Positions 44,852-54,751 of a stretch of DNA of 64,000 nucleotides are shown here, piece by piece (positions within the stretch are counted from its first letter, which is position 1; each line of letters opens with the position of its first letter). Source of the DNA: Neobacillus bataviensis LMG 21833 (GTDB taxonomy: Bacteria; Bacillota; Bacilli; Bacillales; Cytobacillaceae); contig NZ_AJLS01000132.1 of NCBI RefSeq assembly GCF_000307875.1, positions 36,945 through 100,944 of the forward strand, read 5' to 3'. A model generated the notes under the pieces. It was not told the DNA's origin, did no database searches, and worked only from the letters and a program-made list of their open reading frames with translations. A program made the translations under genes and the position numbers.

Positions 44852-45907
44852 ATGTTGAGTGAACAAGAAAAAATTCGCCTAACCTCATTATCTACAAAGG
44901 CTGGTTGAGGCTGCAAAATTGGTCCTGAGGACCTGGCGCAAGTGTTGCGTCTATTACCTAAACAAGAACCTGTTCCCGAACTATTAGTGGGACTTGATAC
45001 ATCTGATGATGCTGGGGTTTATCAATTAACCGATTCCATTGCATTGATCCAGACGGTTGACTACTTTACCCCAATTGTTGATGATCCCTATATGTTCGGG
45101 CAAATAACGGCTGCGAACGCATTAAGCGATGTTTATGCAATGGGTGGTGAACCGAAAACAGTTTTGAATATTGTTGGCTATCCCATTAAAAAACTTGGTG
45201 CTGAAATGCTTTCCGATATCCTGCGCGGTGCCGCTGATAAAGTAAAAGAAGCTGGTGCAATCACCGTCGGTGGTCATTCGATTGATGATCAGGAACCTAA
45301 GTTTGGCCTATCAGTTACAGGCATCGTTCATCCTGATAAGGTATGGAAAAATGTCGGAGCAAAACCTGGCGATGCCCTAGTATTAACAAAACCAATTGGT
45401 GTCGGCATTCTGACTACTGGGATTAAAAGAAGTGTGGTAACCAGTGAGCAGGAGCAAATCGTAACCGAAACGATGGCGATGCTCAATAAAACGGCTGCTG
45501 AGGCGTTAATGAATTATCAACCACATTCCGTTACCGATGTAACTGGATTTGGCTTACTTGGACATGGCAGCGAAATGGCGCGGGGCAGTGATGTGAGCTT
45601 TGAGATTTCATTGAGTCAAGTCCCTGTACTTGAAGGTGCACTTGAATTAGCGCGAGATGGTGTCGTTCCAGGAGGATCCAAGTCCAATCATAAATGGTTA
45701 AGTGATGACGTCATTTATGAAGATATTCTTCCCGAAGAACAGCTCGTTCTCTGCGATGCAATTACCTCTGGTGGTCTTCTTGTTTCAATTCGTGAAGAGG
45801 ATGCAGCGGAATATGTTGAAAAACTTAAATCTGCTGGGTTAGCTTGGGCGTCCATTATTGGGCGGGTTACGGAGAAAAAAGAGAAACTTATTTATGCAAA
45901 ACGATGA
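44852..45907 (+). CDS. selD: Selenophosphate synthetase with selenocysteine active site
   Basis: A 351-residue enzyme that makes selenophosphate from selenide and ATP. It reads ATG 44852 through TGA 44906-44908 (codon 19) in STKAG-U-GCKIGPEDL, exactly where SelD has its catalytic Cys or Sec. The rest is a complete SelD: LIQTVDYFTPIVDDPY, ANALSDVYAMGGEP, ITVGGHSIDDQEP and VTGFGLLGHGSEM. GGAGGTG precedes the ATG. A hairpin (44921-44933) follows the UGA. A TTG frame starting at 44942 would lack the active site, so the UGA must be decoded. The enzyme therefore needs its own product for synthesis. It supplies SelA, encoded about 1 kb away. Confidence 0.96.
44921..44933 (+). promoter_or_regulatory. 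Candidate bSECIS hairpin of selD
   Basis: GGTCC and GGACC pair around a TGA loop, starting 12 bases after the UGA. TGC and GCA further out could extend the stem. The loop has G in second place. Confidence 0.6.
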
Positions 45908-45940
45908 CAGCGAGGCCTTTTTGGGCTTTGCTGTTTTTTT
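45907..45940 (+). terminator. Terminator after selD
   Basis: ACAGCGAGGCC pairs with GGGCTTTGCTGT (with G-U pairs) and is followed by seven T. It overlaps the selD stop. Confidence 0.82.
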
Positions 45941-45948
45941 ATAGAAAA

Positions 45949-45973
45949 ATCCTGAACCAATATGGTCCAGGAT
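45949..45973 (-). terminator. Terminator after tdh
   Basis: On the minus strand ATCCTGGACC pairs with GGTTCAGGAT (one G-U) and is followed by TTTTTC. Confidence 0.82.
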
Positions 45974-45979
45974 CTCAAA

Positions 45980-46924
45980 TTATAATTTTTGACGTAATTT
46001 TTCAATCATTTCCTTCGTCATTCTGTCTAAATCATACTCAGTTTTAAAGCCCCACTCAGCTTTGGCGACACTGCAATCAATCGAATTTGGCCAGCTATCG
46101 GCAATACTTTGCCGAGCAGGATCCACATCATAAGACATTTCAAATCCTGGGATATACTTGGCGATACTTGCAGCAATTTCTTCCGGCGCAAAACTCATCG
46201 CTGTCACATTAAAGGAATTGCGATGGATCAATTTCGAAGCATCTGCTTCCATTAAATCGATAATGGCATGTAAGGCATCCGGCATATACATCATATCCAT
46301 GTATGTGCCCTTATCGATGTAGGAAGTAAATTTCCCTTTTTTAACTGCTTCATAATAGATTTCCACAGCATAATCTGTTGTCCCGCCGCCTGGTAGTGCC
46401 ACATAGGAAATTAAACCGGGGAAACGTAAACCGCGAGTGTCGACTCCAAATTTATGGTGGTAATAATCAGCAAGCAACTCTCCAGCAACCTTGTTTACTC
46501 CGTACATGGTAGTTGGACGCATAATGGTATCCTGTGGTGTATGATCCTTTGGCGTAGTTGGTCCAAAGGCACCAATAGAGCTCGGAGTGAAAAATTGGGC
46601 ATTTAGTTCTCGTGCTGTTTCAAGGCCATTCATCAGCCCGCCCATGTTTAAATTCCAAGCAAAAACAGGCTTTGCTTCTGCTGTTGCCGATAAGAGTGCT
46701 GCTAAATGCATCACCGTATCAACATTATACTTTTTGGCAGTTTCAACCATTTTGTTCAAATCGGTAACATCTACCGTTTCAAAAGGGCCACTTTGGGCAG
46801 CCTCGCTGTCATTCTTTTTAATATCTGTCGCAATAACATTATCCGCACCATATATTTCACGAAGCTTTAACGTTAGTTCTGACCCAATTTGTCCTAATGC
46901 ACCTGTGATTAAAATACGCTTCAT
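45980..46924 (-). CDS. tdh: L-threonine 3-dehydrogenase, NAD-epimerase type
   Basis: A 314-residue short-chain dehydrogenase/epimerase-fold enzyme. NAD site [13 protein letters not shown] at the start, HLAALLSA near residue 73, and catalytic Tyr and Lys in [12 protein letters not shown]. This family oxidises L-threonine to 2-amino-3-ketobutyrate, and differs from the zinc-dependent Tdh. The gene lies 90 bases downstream of kbl on the same strand, so the pair makes the complete threonine-to-glycine plus acetyl-CoA route. GGAG precedes the ATG. An alternative sugar epimerase role is unlikely with kbl next to it. Confidence 0.9.
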   Translation of the reverse strand: MKRILITGALGQIGSELTLKLREIYGADNVIATDIKKNDSEAAQSGPFETVDVTDLNKMVETAKKYNVDTVMHLAALLSATAEAKPVFAWNLNMGGLMNGLETARELNAQFFTPSSIGAFGPTTPKDHTPQDTIMRPTTMYGVNKVAGELLADYYHHKFGVDTRGLRFPGLISYVALPGGGTTDYAVEIYYEAVKKGKFTSYIDKGTYMDMMYMPDALHAIIDLMEADASKLIHRNSFNVTAMSFAPEEIAASIAKYIPGFEMSYDVDPARQSIADSWPNSIDCSVAKAEWGFKTEYDLDRMTKEMIEKLRQKL

Positions 46925-47013
46925 CGTTGTTTCTCCGTCCTCTTCACTTATGCTGTCTAAATCTGTCTACTTAAAGGTACGTTACCCACTTGTCTATAGT
47001 GCCATAAACTATA

Positions 47014-48204
47014 TTAAATAACGCCCATTTCTTTCCCGACTTTTTCATATATTGCAATGGCTTGATCAAGCATTTCCTTCGTATGAGCAGCAGTTGGCAT
47101 ATTACGGACACGACCGGTCCCTTTTGGAACAGTTGGGAACACAATTGCCTTCGCGTAAACACCTTCCTCATTTAGACGTTTACTAAATTGCTGTGTTAGG
47201 GATTCATCACCGATAATGCATGGGGTAATCGGAGTTTCACTGTTTCCAATGTTAAAGCCCAATTCTTTTAAGCCCTTTTTCAAGTAGTTGCCATTTTCCC
47301 ATAACTTTTTGTTCAATTCGGTACTCTCCATTAAAATTTCAATGGACTTCTTACTAGCTGCCACATCTGCAGGAGTTAATGAAGTCGAGAAAAGGAATGG
47401 ACGGCTGCGAACCTTTAGCCAATCAATTAAATTTTTCTTACCGGCCACATAGCCGCCAACGACACCGATTGCTTTTGATAGCGTGCCGATTTGGAAATCA
47501 ATTTTATCAGATAGCCCGAAATGCTTGACTGTACCGGCACCATCACCAAGGACACCTGAACCATGTGCATCGTCAACATAAGTGATAAGGTCAAATTCTT
47601 CGGCGATTTTGACGATTTCAGGTAATAACGCAATATCTCCATCCATCGAAAATACACCGTCGGTAATAACCATGATTTTATTATAAAGGCCACACTCCTT
47701 TGCCTCTTTTGCTTTTGCACGTAAGTCTTCCATATCAGAGTGATTGACACGAATAATTTTAGCTTTGGAAAGGCGGCAGCCATCAATGATAGAGGCATGG
47801 TTCAATTCATCAGATAAAATCGCATCATTTTTGTCCATGACAGCGGAAATTGCCGCCATATTACAATTAAAACCAGATTGGTAAGCGATTGCTGATTCTG
47901 TGTGTTTGAATTCAGCTAATTTTTCCTCTAATTCAACGTGAAGCTTTAACGTCCCGTTGATGGTACGCACCGCACCAGCCCCAACGCCATATTTTTCAAT
48001 CGCACCAGCAGCTGCTTTTTTTAACCGTTCATCTGTTGCCAATCCTAAATAGTTATTGGAAGATAGATTAATTAGTTCTTTGCCGTTAATTGTAATGACG
48101 GGTCCATTTGGGCTTTCAAGCGGATCAATGACATTGTATAATCCTTTGCCTTTTAAATCTTCAAGATTTTCATTTAAAAATTGTTCTAACGTGTGACTGG
48201 ACAC
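47014..48204 (-). CDS. kbl: Glycine C-acetyltransferase (2-amino-3-ketobutyrate CoA ligase)
   Basis: A 396-residue PLP enzyme of the alpha-oxoamine synthase family that cleaves 2-amino-3-ketobutyrate with CoA to glycine and acetyl-CoA. Visible: [29 protein letters not shown], the PLP-contacting [11 protein letters not shown], the PLP Lys in [13 protein letters not shown], and [10 protein letters not shown]. The start is GTG 48204, with GGGGG 8 bases upstream. It forms an operon with tdh. An inverted repeat 25 bases upstream may regulate it. Confidence 0.93.
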   Translation of the reverse strand: MSSHTLEQFLNENLEDLKGKGLYNVIDPLESPNGPVITINGKELINLSSNNYLGLATDERLKKAAAGAIEKYGVGAGAVRTINGTLKLHVELEEKLAEFKHTESAIAYQSGFNCNMAAISAVMDKNDAILSDELNHASIIDGCRLSKAKIIRVNHSDMEDLRAKAKEAKECGLYNKIMVITDGVFSMDGDIALLPEIVKIAEEFDLITYVDDAHGSGVLGDGAGTVKHFGLSDKIDFQIGTLSKAIGVVGGYVAGKKNLIDWLKVRSRPFLFSTSLTPADVAASKKSIEILMESTELNKKLWENGNYLKKGLKELGFNIGNSETPITPCIIGDESLTQQFSKRLNEEGVYAKAIVFPTVPKGTGRVRNMPTAAHTKEMLDQAIAIYEKVGKEMGVI

Positions 48205-48228
48205 ATTTCATTCCCCCTTCGTTATTAA

Positions 48229-48262
48229 AACACATTTGTCCATCTCCAGAGGACATTGTGTT
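48229..48262. promoter_or_regulatory. Inverted repeat in the kbl leader
   Basis: AACACATTTGTCC and GGACATTGTGTT form an imperfect inverted repeat around 9 bases, just upstream of the kbl ribosome site. It could be an operator or an RNA hairpin. The rest of the 324-base gap 48205-48528 holds AT-rich promoter-like sequence and the next terminator. Confidence 0.45.
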
Positions 48263-48467
48263 GTTTATTAAACTGTGGTATGTACGGATTTACATTATAT
48301 ACTTTATCATATTTTTTTGTATTTGTTCACTACTGGAGGACAAATTTTTTATCTTTATTAGTGTGCCCAGGTTAAATTTAGGTTATTTCATTATTTTTCT
48401 AATGTGACGGTTAAACTTTTTCATGCCTGACCTTTTTGGTTATAAACAAGAACTAATCACATGTAAC

Positions 48468-48506
48468 ACAAAAACGCTTGGTCACTTCATGTCCAAGCGT
48501 TTTTGT
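48468..48506 (-). terminator. Terminator after the MFS exporter
   Basis: ACAAAAACGCTTGG and its complement form a perfect 14-bp stem with an 11-nt loop and A/T tracts. Confidence 0.88.
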
Positions 48507-48528
48507 TATATTCAAATCCATTTAACGT

Positions 48529-50058
48529 TTAGGTTTCTAGCAATTTTTTTGCTTTTTTTTCAACGATTGGTTTCACTTCGGTTGGATCTTCAGCTTGTTT
48601 TGCCCGTTTAATGAAGAAGGCAAGAACAAGAGCAATACAGGCAATTCCAACTGAAACGATAAATGAATCGTTGATTCCTTCCAACATCGCTTTCATGGAC
48701 ACCTGTTGTTTCATTTCAGCTAAAACAGATGGAGTTGGTTTCTCTGTTAAGTGTTTCATGGCAGATGTCATTAAATCGGCTGCATGGGTTTTCGTACGGT
48801 TAGTCATGATGGTGACAAGGAGCGCGGAACCTATTGCGCCCGAAACCTGTTGCAATGTACTGTTCATCGCGGTACCGTGTGGATAGAAACGTGCTGGCAA
48901 TTGGTTTAAGCCATTTGTCATTACTGGCATCATTACCATTGACATCCCAAACATCCTTGCTGAATATAAAAGGATAAGATGTGTATAAGATGTATCAAGC
49001 GTTAATTTACTGAAAAAATAACTGGTTAGTACTGTTATGGTTAAGCCAATCACAGCTAAAATACGACCGCCAAATTTATCAAATAATTTACCGGTGATTG
49101 GAGACATGATTCCCATCAAAATTGCACCCGGGAGCATCATCAAGCCCGATTTCATCGGCGAAATCCCGCGAATCGTTTGGACATAAATGGGTAAAAGCAA
49201 CATCGCTGAAAACATCGCCATCGAGATTACCACAGAAATGGCTGATGATAGAGCAAACATTGGGTATTTATAGATTCTAAATTCAAGCATTGGTTTTTCC
49301 AGTTTAAATTGACGGAAAATAAACAAGATCAATGCAATGGCACCAATGAAAATAGTTCCATAAACCTGTGGGCTATCCCAGCCCTTATTTCCGGCTGAAC
49401 TAAATCCGTACAACAATCCACCAAAGCCAACGCTTGATAACACAAGCGATAGTAAATCAAGACGGATATCCACTTTAGCTTTTTTATCCTTAAGCAAAAA
49501 TACCCCAATTAAAAGAACAACAACTGCTATCGGTGAGACAAAATGAAATAACATTCTCCAGTCATAATGTTCAATCATCCAACCGGATAATGTTGGGCCA
49601 ACCGCTGGCGCAAAAATGAAAATGAGCCCGAAAAGCCCCATTGCCCCGCCTCTTTTTTCAGGTGGAAAGCTAGTTAACATCACGTTCATTAGCAGTGGCA
49701 TCATGATTGCCGATCCAGAAGCTTGGATTAGTCGTGCAACTAACAACACAGGAAAAGCGGTAGAGAATCCTGCAAGAAAAGTACCAACCGTAAATAAGCC
49801 AATCGCGGTTAAGAACAAACCTCTTACGGAATATTTTTGAATCAGAAAGGCAGTTGCCGGTATCATAACCCCATTCACTAGCATATACCCTGTTGAAAGC
49901 CATTGTACGGTCGATGCTTCGACATTTAGGTCTTTCATAATCGATGGAAGTGCAACATTTAAAAGTGTTTCGTTTAACATAGCAATAAATGCACCAATCA
50001 TAAGAATGGCAAGAATCCCATATGGTGGACGTTGATCATTTACATTAGTTGTTCCCAT
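48529..50058 (-). CDS. DHA2-family MFS multidrug exporter (EmrB/LmrB type)
   Basis: A 509-residue membrane protein with about 14 hydrophobic helices, the number for the DHA2 family of proton-coupled drug exporters. Motif A-like RGLFLTAIGLFTVGT follows helix 2, and motif C-like LIFIFAPAVGPTLSGWMIEHYDWRM lies in helix 5 and after. The C-terminus is Lys-rich and cytoplasmic. AAGGGGGT precedes the ATG. No regulator gene is adjacent. Resembles B. subtilis LmrB/YhcA-type pumps; substrate unknown. Confidence 0.9.
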   Translation of the reverse strand: MGTTNVNDQRPPYGILAILMIGAFIAMLNETLLNVALPSIMKDLNVEASTVQWLSTGYMLVNGVMIPATAFLIQKYSVRGLFLTAIGLFTVGTFLAGFSTAFPVLLVARLIQASGSAIMMPLLMNVMLTSFPPEKRGGAMGLFGLIFIFAPAVGPTLSGWMIEHYDWRMLFHFVSPIAVVVLLIGVFLLKDKKAKVDIRLDLLSLVLSSVGFGGLLYGFSSAGNKGWDSPQVYGTIFIGAIALILFIFRQFKLEKPMLEFRIYKYPMFALSSAISVVISMAMFSAMLLLPIYVQTIRGISPMKSGLMMLPGAILMGIMSPITGKLFDKFGGRILAVIGLTITVLTSYFFSKLTLDTSYTHLILLYSARMFGMSMVMMPVMTNGLNQLPARFYPHGTAMNSTLQQVSGAIGSALLVTIMTNRTKTHAADLMTSAMKHLTEKPTPSVLAEMKQQVSMKAMLEGINDSFIVSVGIACIALVLAFFIKRAKQAEDPTEVKPIVEKKAKKLLET

Positions 50059-50235
50059 TATTAACCCCCTTGAACCATTAGTTCATATTTTTATACCATC
50101 ATTACAAGAGAGTTATATAATAGCATCAACAGTCCATATTGCGCAACAAAAACTTTCCAATTAGGTCCTCCGGATATACTTTGTGTTTTTTTGTAAATAA
50201 TAAAAGTGTTAAACATTAAATTGAGGGGGACTTGT

Positions 50236-50394
50236 ATGCAACAGAATCAACAAGCTAAAGAGAATTTGGGTTCTATTATGAATCCAGAATTTGCCGGAAC
50301 TAATCCTCAAAAAGTAAAACAAGAAATTCAAAAAGATGTAAGCGAAGGACAAGGTTCAATGACTTCCCGAGAGGCAGGCGCAATAAGAGATTAA
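50236..50394 (+). CDS. Small SASP-like protein, 52 residues
   Basis: A hydrophilic Gln-rich protein, MQQNQQAKENLGSIMNPEFA then TNPQKVKQEIQKD and an end MTSREAGAIRD. The EFA..N.QKVKQ segment recalls gamma-type SASP repeats, and the TSREAGAI end recalls alpha/beta-type SASPs, but it fits neither family fully. GAGGGGG lies before the ATG at 50236, which decides this start. A terminator follows. Probably spore-related; this is a guess from composition. Confidence 0.6.
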   Translation: MQQNQQAKENLGSIMNPEFAGTNPQKVKQEIQKDVSEGQGSMTSREAGAIRD

Positions 50395-50410
50395 AAATAT
50401 AGGAAAAAAA

Positions 50411-50439
50411 CAGACCAAATCACTTTGCGATTTGGTCTG
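50411..50439 (+). terminator. Terminator after the SASP-like gene
   Basis: CAGACCAAATC and GATTTGGTCTG form a perfect 11-bp stem with a 7-nt loop. A tracts upstream would also allow use on the minus strand. Confidence 0.8.
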
Positions 50440-50470
50440 CTAATTATTAAGAATGGTTTCTTTAAAACCT

Positions 50471-52018
50471 TCATATTCCCGTTGGCCATGCTGCTAAAAG
50501 TCGCTCGCTTTTTTCTCGTTTTGAGGTGAGTAGAAATTCCAATGATTGACAGAGGAATTTCCGTGTTTCATTTGGCTGAATGACATCATCGATTAGATGC
50601 TTTGCAGCCGCTTTGTAGGGTGAACTATCAAATGACCATAACTCTAGAAGTTTCTTTCTTTCCTCACTAGGATTTTCAGCCCGTGCAAGTTCACGTCCAA
50701 ACACAACATTAATACCAACCTCAGGACCCGTAAAATTAATCTCTGCCGTCGGCCAGGCTACTACCAAATCGCCTCCCATTCCGGGTCCGCACATATTCCC
50801 ATAGGCGGCACCGATGCTTTTTCGAATAACGACTGAAATTTTTGGTACCGTTGCTAGGGCTAATGCCTGATTCCACACCATGATTTTCGTTGGCATTTTT
50901 GCCCGCTCGGCTTCACTGCTGATCCGAAATCCCGGAGTATCGTGAAGAAAAATCAGCGGGATATGATAGGAATCGCACAGGCAAATAAATTCAGTTGCCT
51001 TTTGACATTCCTGAGATCCCGGTGCTCCTGCGAATTGGTTTGGCTGATTAGCAACAATACCTACTACATGCCCATTTAAACGAGCAAAGGTAGTAATAAT
51101 TCCTTTGGCGAATTTCCGCTGAAACTCGAAAAATACACCATCATCCACCAGTGATTCAATGATTCTTTTCATATCATAGACACGATTTTTCTGCTGCGGC
51201 AAAATTGTTAATACCTCATCCACTAACCGATAGGGATCGTCGTTTGTTTTTCTAAAATTTGGTCGTTCCCCGGCGTGTTGCGGCATATAGGTAAAAAATG
51301 TCTTCAATTGTTCGATGCATTCCTCTTCTGAACCACCATCATCATCAATTTGCCCCGTGAATTTATTGTGGATATCTACTCCACCCAATTCTTCAGGTGA
51401 TAATTTTTGTCCATTTGCCAGTTCAAGCATTCTCGGGCCGGCGATAGCCATACAGGTTCCCTGCAGCTGTGTGACAAAATCAGAGGAAACTGCCGTCCAA
51501 GTGGGTCCGCCAAAACTATCCCCAAGAATCGCTGTCATCGTCGGAACTTGCCGGTGTAGCGTGAGCATTTCACGTGGGAACAATTTATCGCTGATCCCGT
51601 CAGATCCCATTCCATCAGGCATCCGTAAGCCGCCGCCTTCATGGAGGGAGAAGATGGGCAGGCCGTTTTTTACAGCAAACTCGTGAATACTTTTTGATTT
51701 TCGGATATGGACATTTCCTTCAGTCCCGGCAAAAACAGTTTTGTCCCCTGCTTGAATAACAGCGGAGCGGCCATTTACTTTCCCAATACCGGCTAGGAGA
51801 CCATCACCATAGCTCTTTCCCTCTGCCCCGCTGACATCTGACGTATTTAGCATCCCAAGCTCCATAAAGGTGCCGCTGTCGGCTAATTTTTCAATTCGTT
51901 CCCTTGCCGTTAACAGCCCTCGCTTATGCTGAGCGTTTATTTTTTCAGAGCCGCCACCCAAAAGGGCAACCTCTTTCTTTGCCCGCAACTCATTTGTTAG
52001 ATTTTGTAACGATTCCAT
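50471..52018 (-). CDS. Acyl-CoA carboxylase carboxyltransferase subunit
   Basis: A 515-residue biotin-dependent carboxyltransferase of the PccB/MccB family (relatives include B. subtilis YngE). Two crotonase-fold halves are visible: GDGLLAGIGKVNGR and HEGGGLRMPDG in the first, and VGIVANQPNQFAGA, FLHDTPGFRI and KSIGAAYGNMCGPGMGGD in the second. It transfers CO2 from carboxybiotin to an acyl-CoA (propionyl-, methylcrotonyl- or similar). No biotin carboxylase or carrier gene is adjacent, so it must borrow them. Its ATG lies 9 bases after the CoA-ligase stop, whose TAG overlaps the ribosome site, so translation is coupled. Confidence 0.9.
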   Translation of the reverse strand: MESLQNLTNELRAKKEVALLGGGSEKINAQHKRGLLTARERIEKLADSGTFMELGMLNTSDVSGAEGKSYGDGLLAGIGKVNGRSAVIQAGDKTVFAGTEGNVHIRKSKSIHEFAVKNGLPIFSLHEGGGLRMPDGMGSDGISDKLFPREMLTLHRQVPTMTAILGDSFGGPTWTAVSSDFVTQLQGTCMAIAGPRMLELANGQKLSPEELGGVDIHNKFTGQIDDDGGSEEECIEQLKTFFTYMPQHAGERPNFRKTNDDPYRLVDEVLTILPQQKNRVYDMKRIIESLVDDGVFFEFQRKFAKGIITTFARLNGHVVGIVANQPNQFAGAPGSQECQKATEFICLCDSYHIPLIFLHDTPGFRISSEAERAKMPTKIMVWNQALALATVPKISVVIRKSIGAAYGNMCGPGMGGDLVVAWPTAEINFTGPEVGINVVFGRELARAENPSEERKKLLELWSFDSSPYKAAAKHLIDDVIQPNETRKFLCQSLEFLLTSKREKSERLLAAWPTGI

Positions 52019-52027
52019 CTCTCTCTC

Positions 52028-53683
52028 CTATTCTTCTTTTAATAGTTTACGCAGTACTTTTCCAGATGGGGTGGCTGGAAGCTGATAAATGATTTCAATA
52101 TATCTCGGATATTTATAAGCCGCCATCGTTTCTTTCGCCCATTGGATTAAATCTGCGGCTGTTAAAGTGTCCTTTTGCAATTCATGCAAGACGACAAATG
52201 CTTTCACCACTTCCCCTTTGACCGGGTCTGGAACGCCAATCACTGCAGATTGCCGAATCGCCGGGTGAAGATTTAAAAGCGCCTCAACATCTTCAGGAAA
52301 AATACTATAACCGGAGCTTTTAATCATTTCTTTAACCCGGCCAAGGAAAAATAAATAACCATCCTCGTCAAGGTACCCGATATCGCCGGTGTGAACCCAG
52401 CCATCCTTTAAGGTCGCAGCGGTGGCATCCGGTCGGTTTAGATAGCCTTTAAAAACGCCAGGGCTTTTAACAACAATTTCACCTTGTTTCCCGGCCGGCT
52501 GCTCCTTTCCTGTTTCATGATCAATGATCCGGATAGTAGTTTCAAAAATGGGGATACCGCAGGAGCCAAATTTAATTTTGTCCTTGGGCATAAAGGTATC
52601 ACAGGTGTGGGTTTCACTTAACCCGTATGAAGCTTCATAAAGGGCGCACCCTTTCGTAACGGCCCGCCAGTTTTCTGCCAGTTCTTTTGTTATCTGAACA
52701 CCAAAGCTTGTAGCCAAATTAGTTTTCAGGCTGGATAAATTTCTCTCCGAAATCCCTGGCAGTTGTAAAATCGCCCAATTCATTGGGGCAATGCTGTACC
52801 AAAAACTAACTGCGTACTTCTCAATTGCTTCAACAGTACCAAGTGGATCAAAGCGGGTGAACAGCACACAGGGTCTGCCCGTATAGACAGGCGTGTTTAA
52901 GCCCATGACCATTCCAGCTATATGACATAAAGGAGCACTGGCCATAAGGATTTCTTGGTCACTCATTCCGTTTGCCTGAACTGTCGCAGCTGTTTTAAAT
53001 AGGGCATTGCCGTAAGTCAGCAGCGCCCCTTTCGGACGACCAGTAGTTCCTGATGTAAAAACCATCAATCCAACATCGTTCCATATATTCACATCTTCAT
53101 TTTTTTCGTAAGGTAATTCGGTTTGGAGTATCTCGTAGAAATCATCGGTGTCAGTAAACGTTTGTTTTGGTAAAATAAGTTCCTCAGGAAACTTCCATTC
53201 ACTTTTTTGGGGGAGAAAATCTTCGAAGTTGGTTGTTACATTAAACGCTAAAGTGCGGGTTTTCTCAATTGCCTTTTTTACCTGTGGATATCCTTCGGAA
53301 CCAGCAATGATTCCTTCAATAGGTGCTTCTTCTAAATAGTAGGCTAACTCATTTTCTTTAAACATCGGGTTTAATGGAACCACGATCCCGCCCAGCTTCT
53401 GAATCGCAAAGTGAGCGATAATATACTGAGGGCAGTTTTGTAAATATAGGGCTACACAGCTGCCCTTCTTTACTCCCTTTCCTGCTAAATAATTGGAAAA
53501 ACGGTTTACATAGTTGAGGAGTGCCCCCCATGTAATTTCAGCACCGTAAAAAATATAGGCAGTAGCAGATGGTTTTGTTTTCCCATGTTGTTCAAGGTAG
53601 GCAAAAAGCGGCTTTTCGCCCTGCAAATAAGCTAGTTCGGCTGGCAGCTGAGCCGGCCAATAAGGTCGAGTTTTTTCTACCAT
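52028..53683 (-). CDS. Acyl-CoA synthetase (AMP-forming)
   Basis: A 551-residue ANL-superfamily enzyme that activates a carboxylic acid to its CoA ester through an acyl-adenylate. Visible: P-loop FTSGTTGRPKGAL, YEASYGLSETHT, HTGDIGYLDEDGY, GRVKEMIKSSGYSIFPEDVE and the catalytic Lys in PSGKVLRKLL. ATG 53683 has GGAGG 7 bases upstream; the TTG frame to 53740 has no ribosome site. Co-translated with the carboxyltransferase: the pair could activate and then carboxylate one acid, such as a short or branched chain acid. Substrate unknown. Confidence 0.9.
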   Translation of the reverse strand: MVEKTRPYWPAQLPAELAYLQGEKPLFAYLEQHGKTKPSATAYIFYGAEITWGALLNYVNRFSNYLAGKGVKKGSCVALYLQNCPQYIIAHFAIQKLGGIVVPLNPMFKENELAYYLEEAPIEGIIAGSEGYPQVKKAIEKTRTLAFNVTTNFEDFLPQKSEWKFPEELILPKQTFTDTDDFYEILQTELPYEKNEDVNIWNDVGLMVFTSGTTGRPKGALLTYGNALFKTAATVQANGMSDQEILMASAPLCHIAGMVMGLNTPVYTGRPCVLFTRFDPLGTVEAIEKYAVSFWYSIAPMNWAILQLPGISERNLSSLKTNLATSFGVQITKELAENWRAVTKGCALYEASYGLSETHTCDTFMPKDKIKFGSCGIPIFETTIRIIDHETGKEQPAGKQGEIVVKSPGVFKGYLNRPDATAATLKDGWVHTGDIGYLDEDGYLFFLGRVKEMIKSSGYSIFPEDVEALLNLHPAIRQSAVIGVPDPVKGEVVKAFVVLHELQKDTLTAADLIQWAKETMAAYKYPRYIEIIYQLPATPSGKVLRKLLKEE

Positions 53684-53889
53684 TTTCATTCCTCCGAATA
53701 AAGTAATAGTGGAAATTGTAATATAGTTTTGAATTTTCAAAAAAGGGGAACCCTGCTTTAATAGTAACGGAAAATGAATATGTATTCAATCCTTGTTTTA
53801 AGATAGGAACTATTTAATGAAAGTGCTCTTAAAAGGCGAACAATCCCCCTATTAACCCAATGATTGTTCGCATATTTTGAAATTTAGGG

Positions 53890-53917
53890 TTGAATTACAC
53901 TTTCACCGTGTTATAAT
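53890..53917 (+). promoter_or_regulatory. Promoter of the xpt-pbuX operon
   Basis: TTGAAT (53890-53895), a 16-base spacer and TATAAT (53912-53917), about 25 bases upstream of the riboswitch aptamer. Confidence 0.75.
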
Positions 53918-53940
53918 GTGTACATAAATTTATAAGGCTT

Positions 53941-54009
53941 CGCTCATATAATAGCAGGGATATGGCCTGCAAGTTTCTACCGGATTACCGTAAATAATCT
54001 GACTATGAG
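53941..54009 (+). ncRNA. Guanine-type purine riboswitch
   Basis: A complete purine aptamer: P1 closes CGCTCAT with ATGAGTG. The core TATAATAGC, GATATGGCCTGCAAGTTTCTACC and the second hairpin ATTACCGTAAATAAT are typical (listed in parts; loops L2 and L3 can kiss). The specificity base in TGACTATG is C, as in guanine aptamers; adenine aptamers have T there. It controls xpt-pbuX: guanine or hypoxanthine binding should favour the terminator at 54071-54130 and stop transcription. Confidence 0.95.
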
Positions 54010-54070
54010 TGGGTAATGAGAAAAATGCACAGGTTAATCGTGCGCTTTTTCTGTTCCCTTTTGGACGCAT

Positions 54071-54750
<680 letters not shown>

Positions 54751-54751
<1 letters not shown>

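Noticed and set aside
44661..44858. Plus-strand frame of 65 codons across the SelW-like/selD region
   Set aside because: No ribosome site; it spans the SelW-like start, the inverted repeat and the selD promoter.
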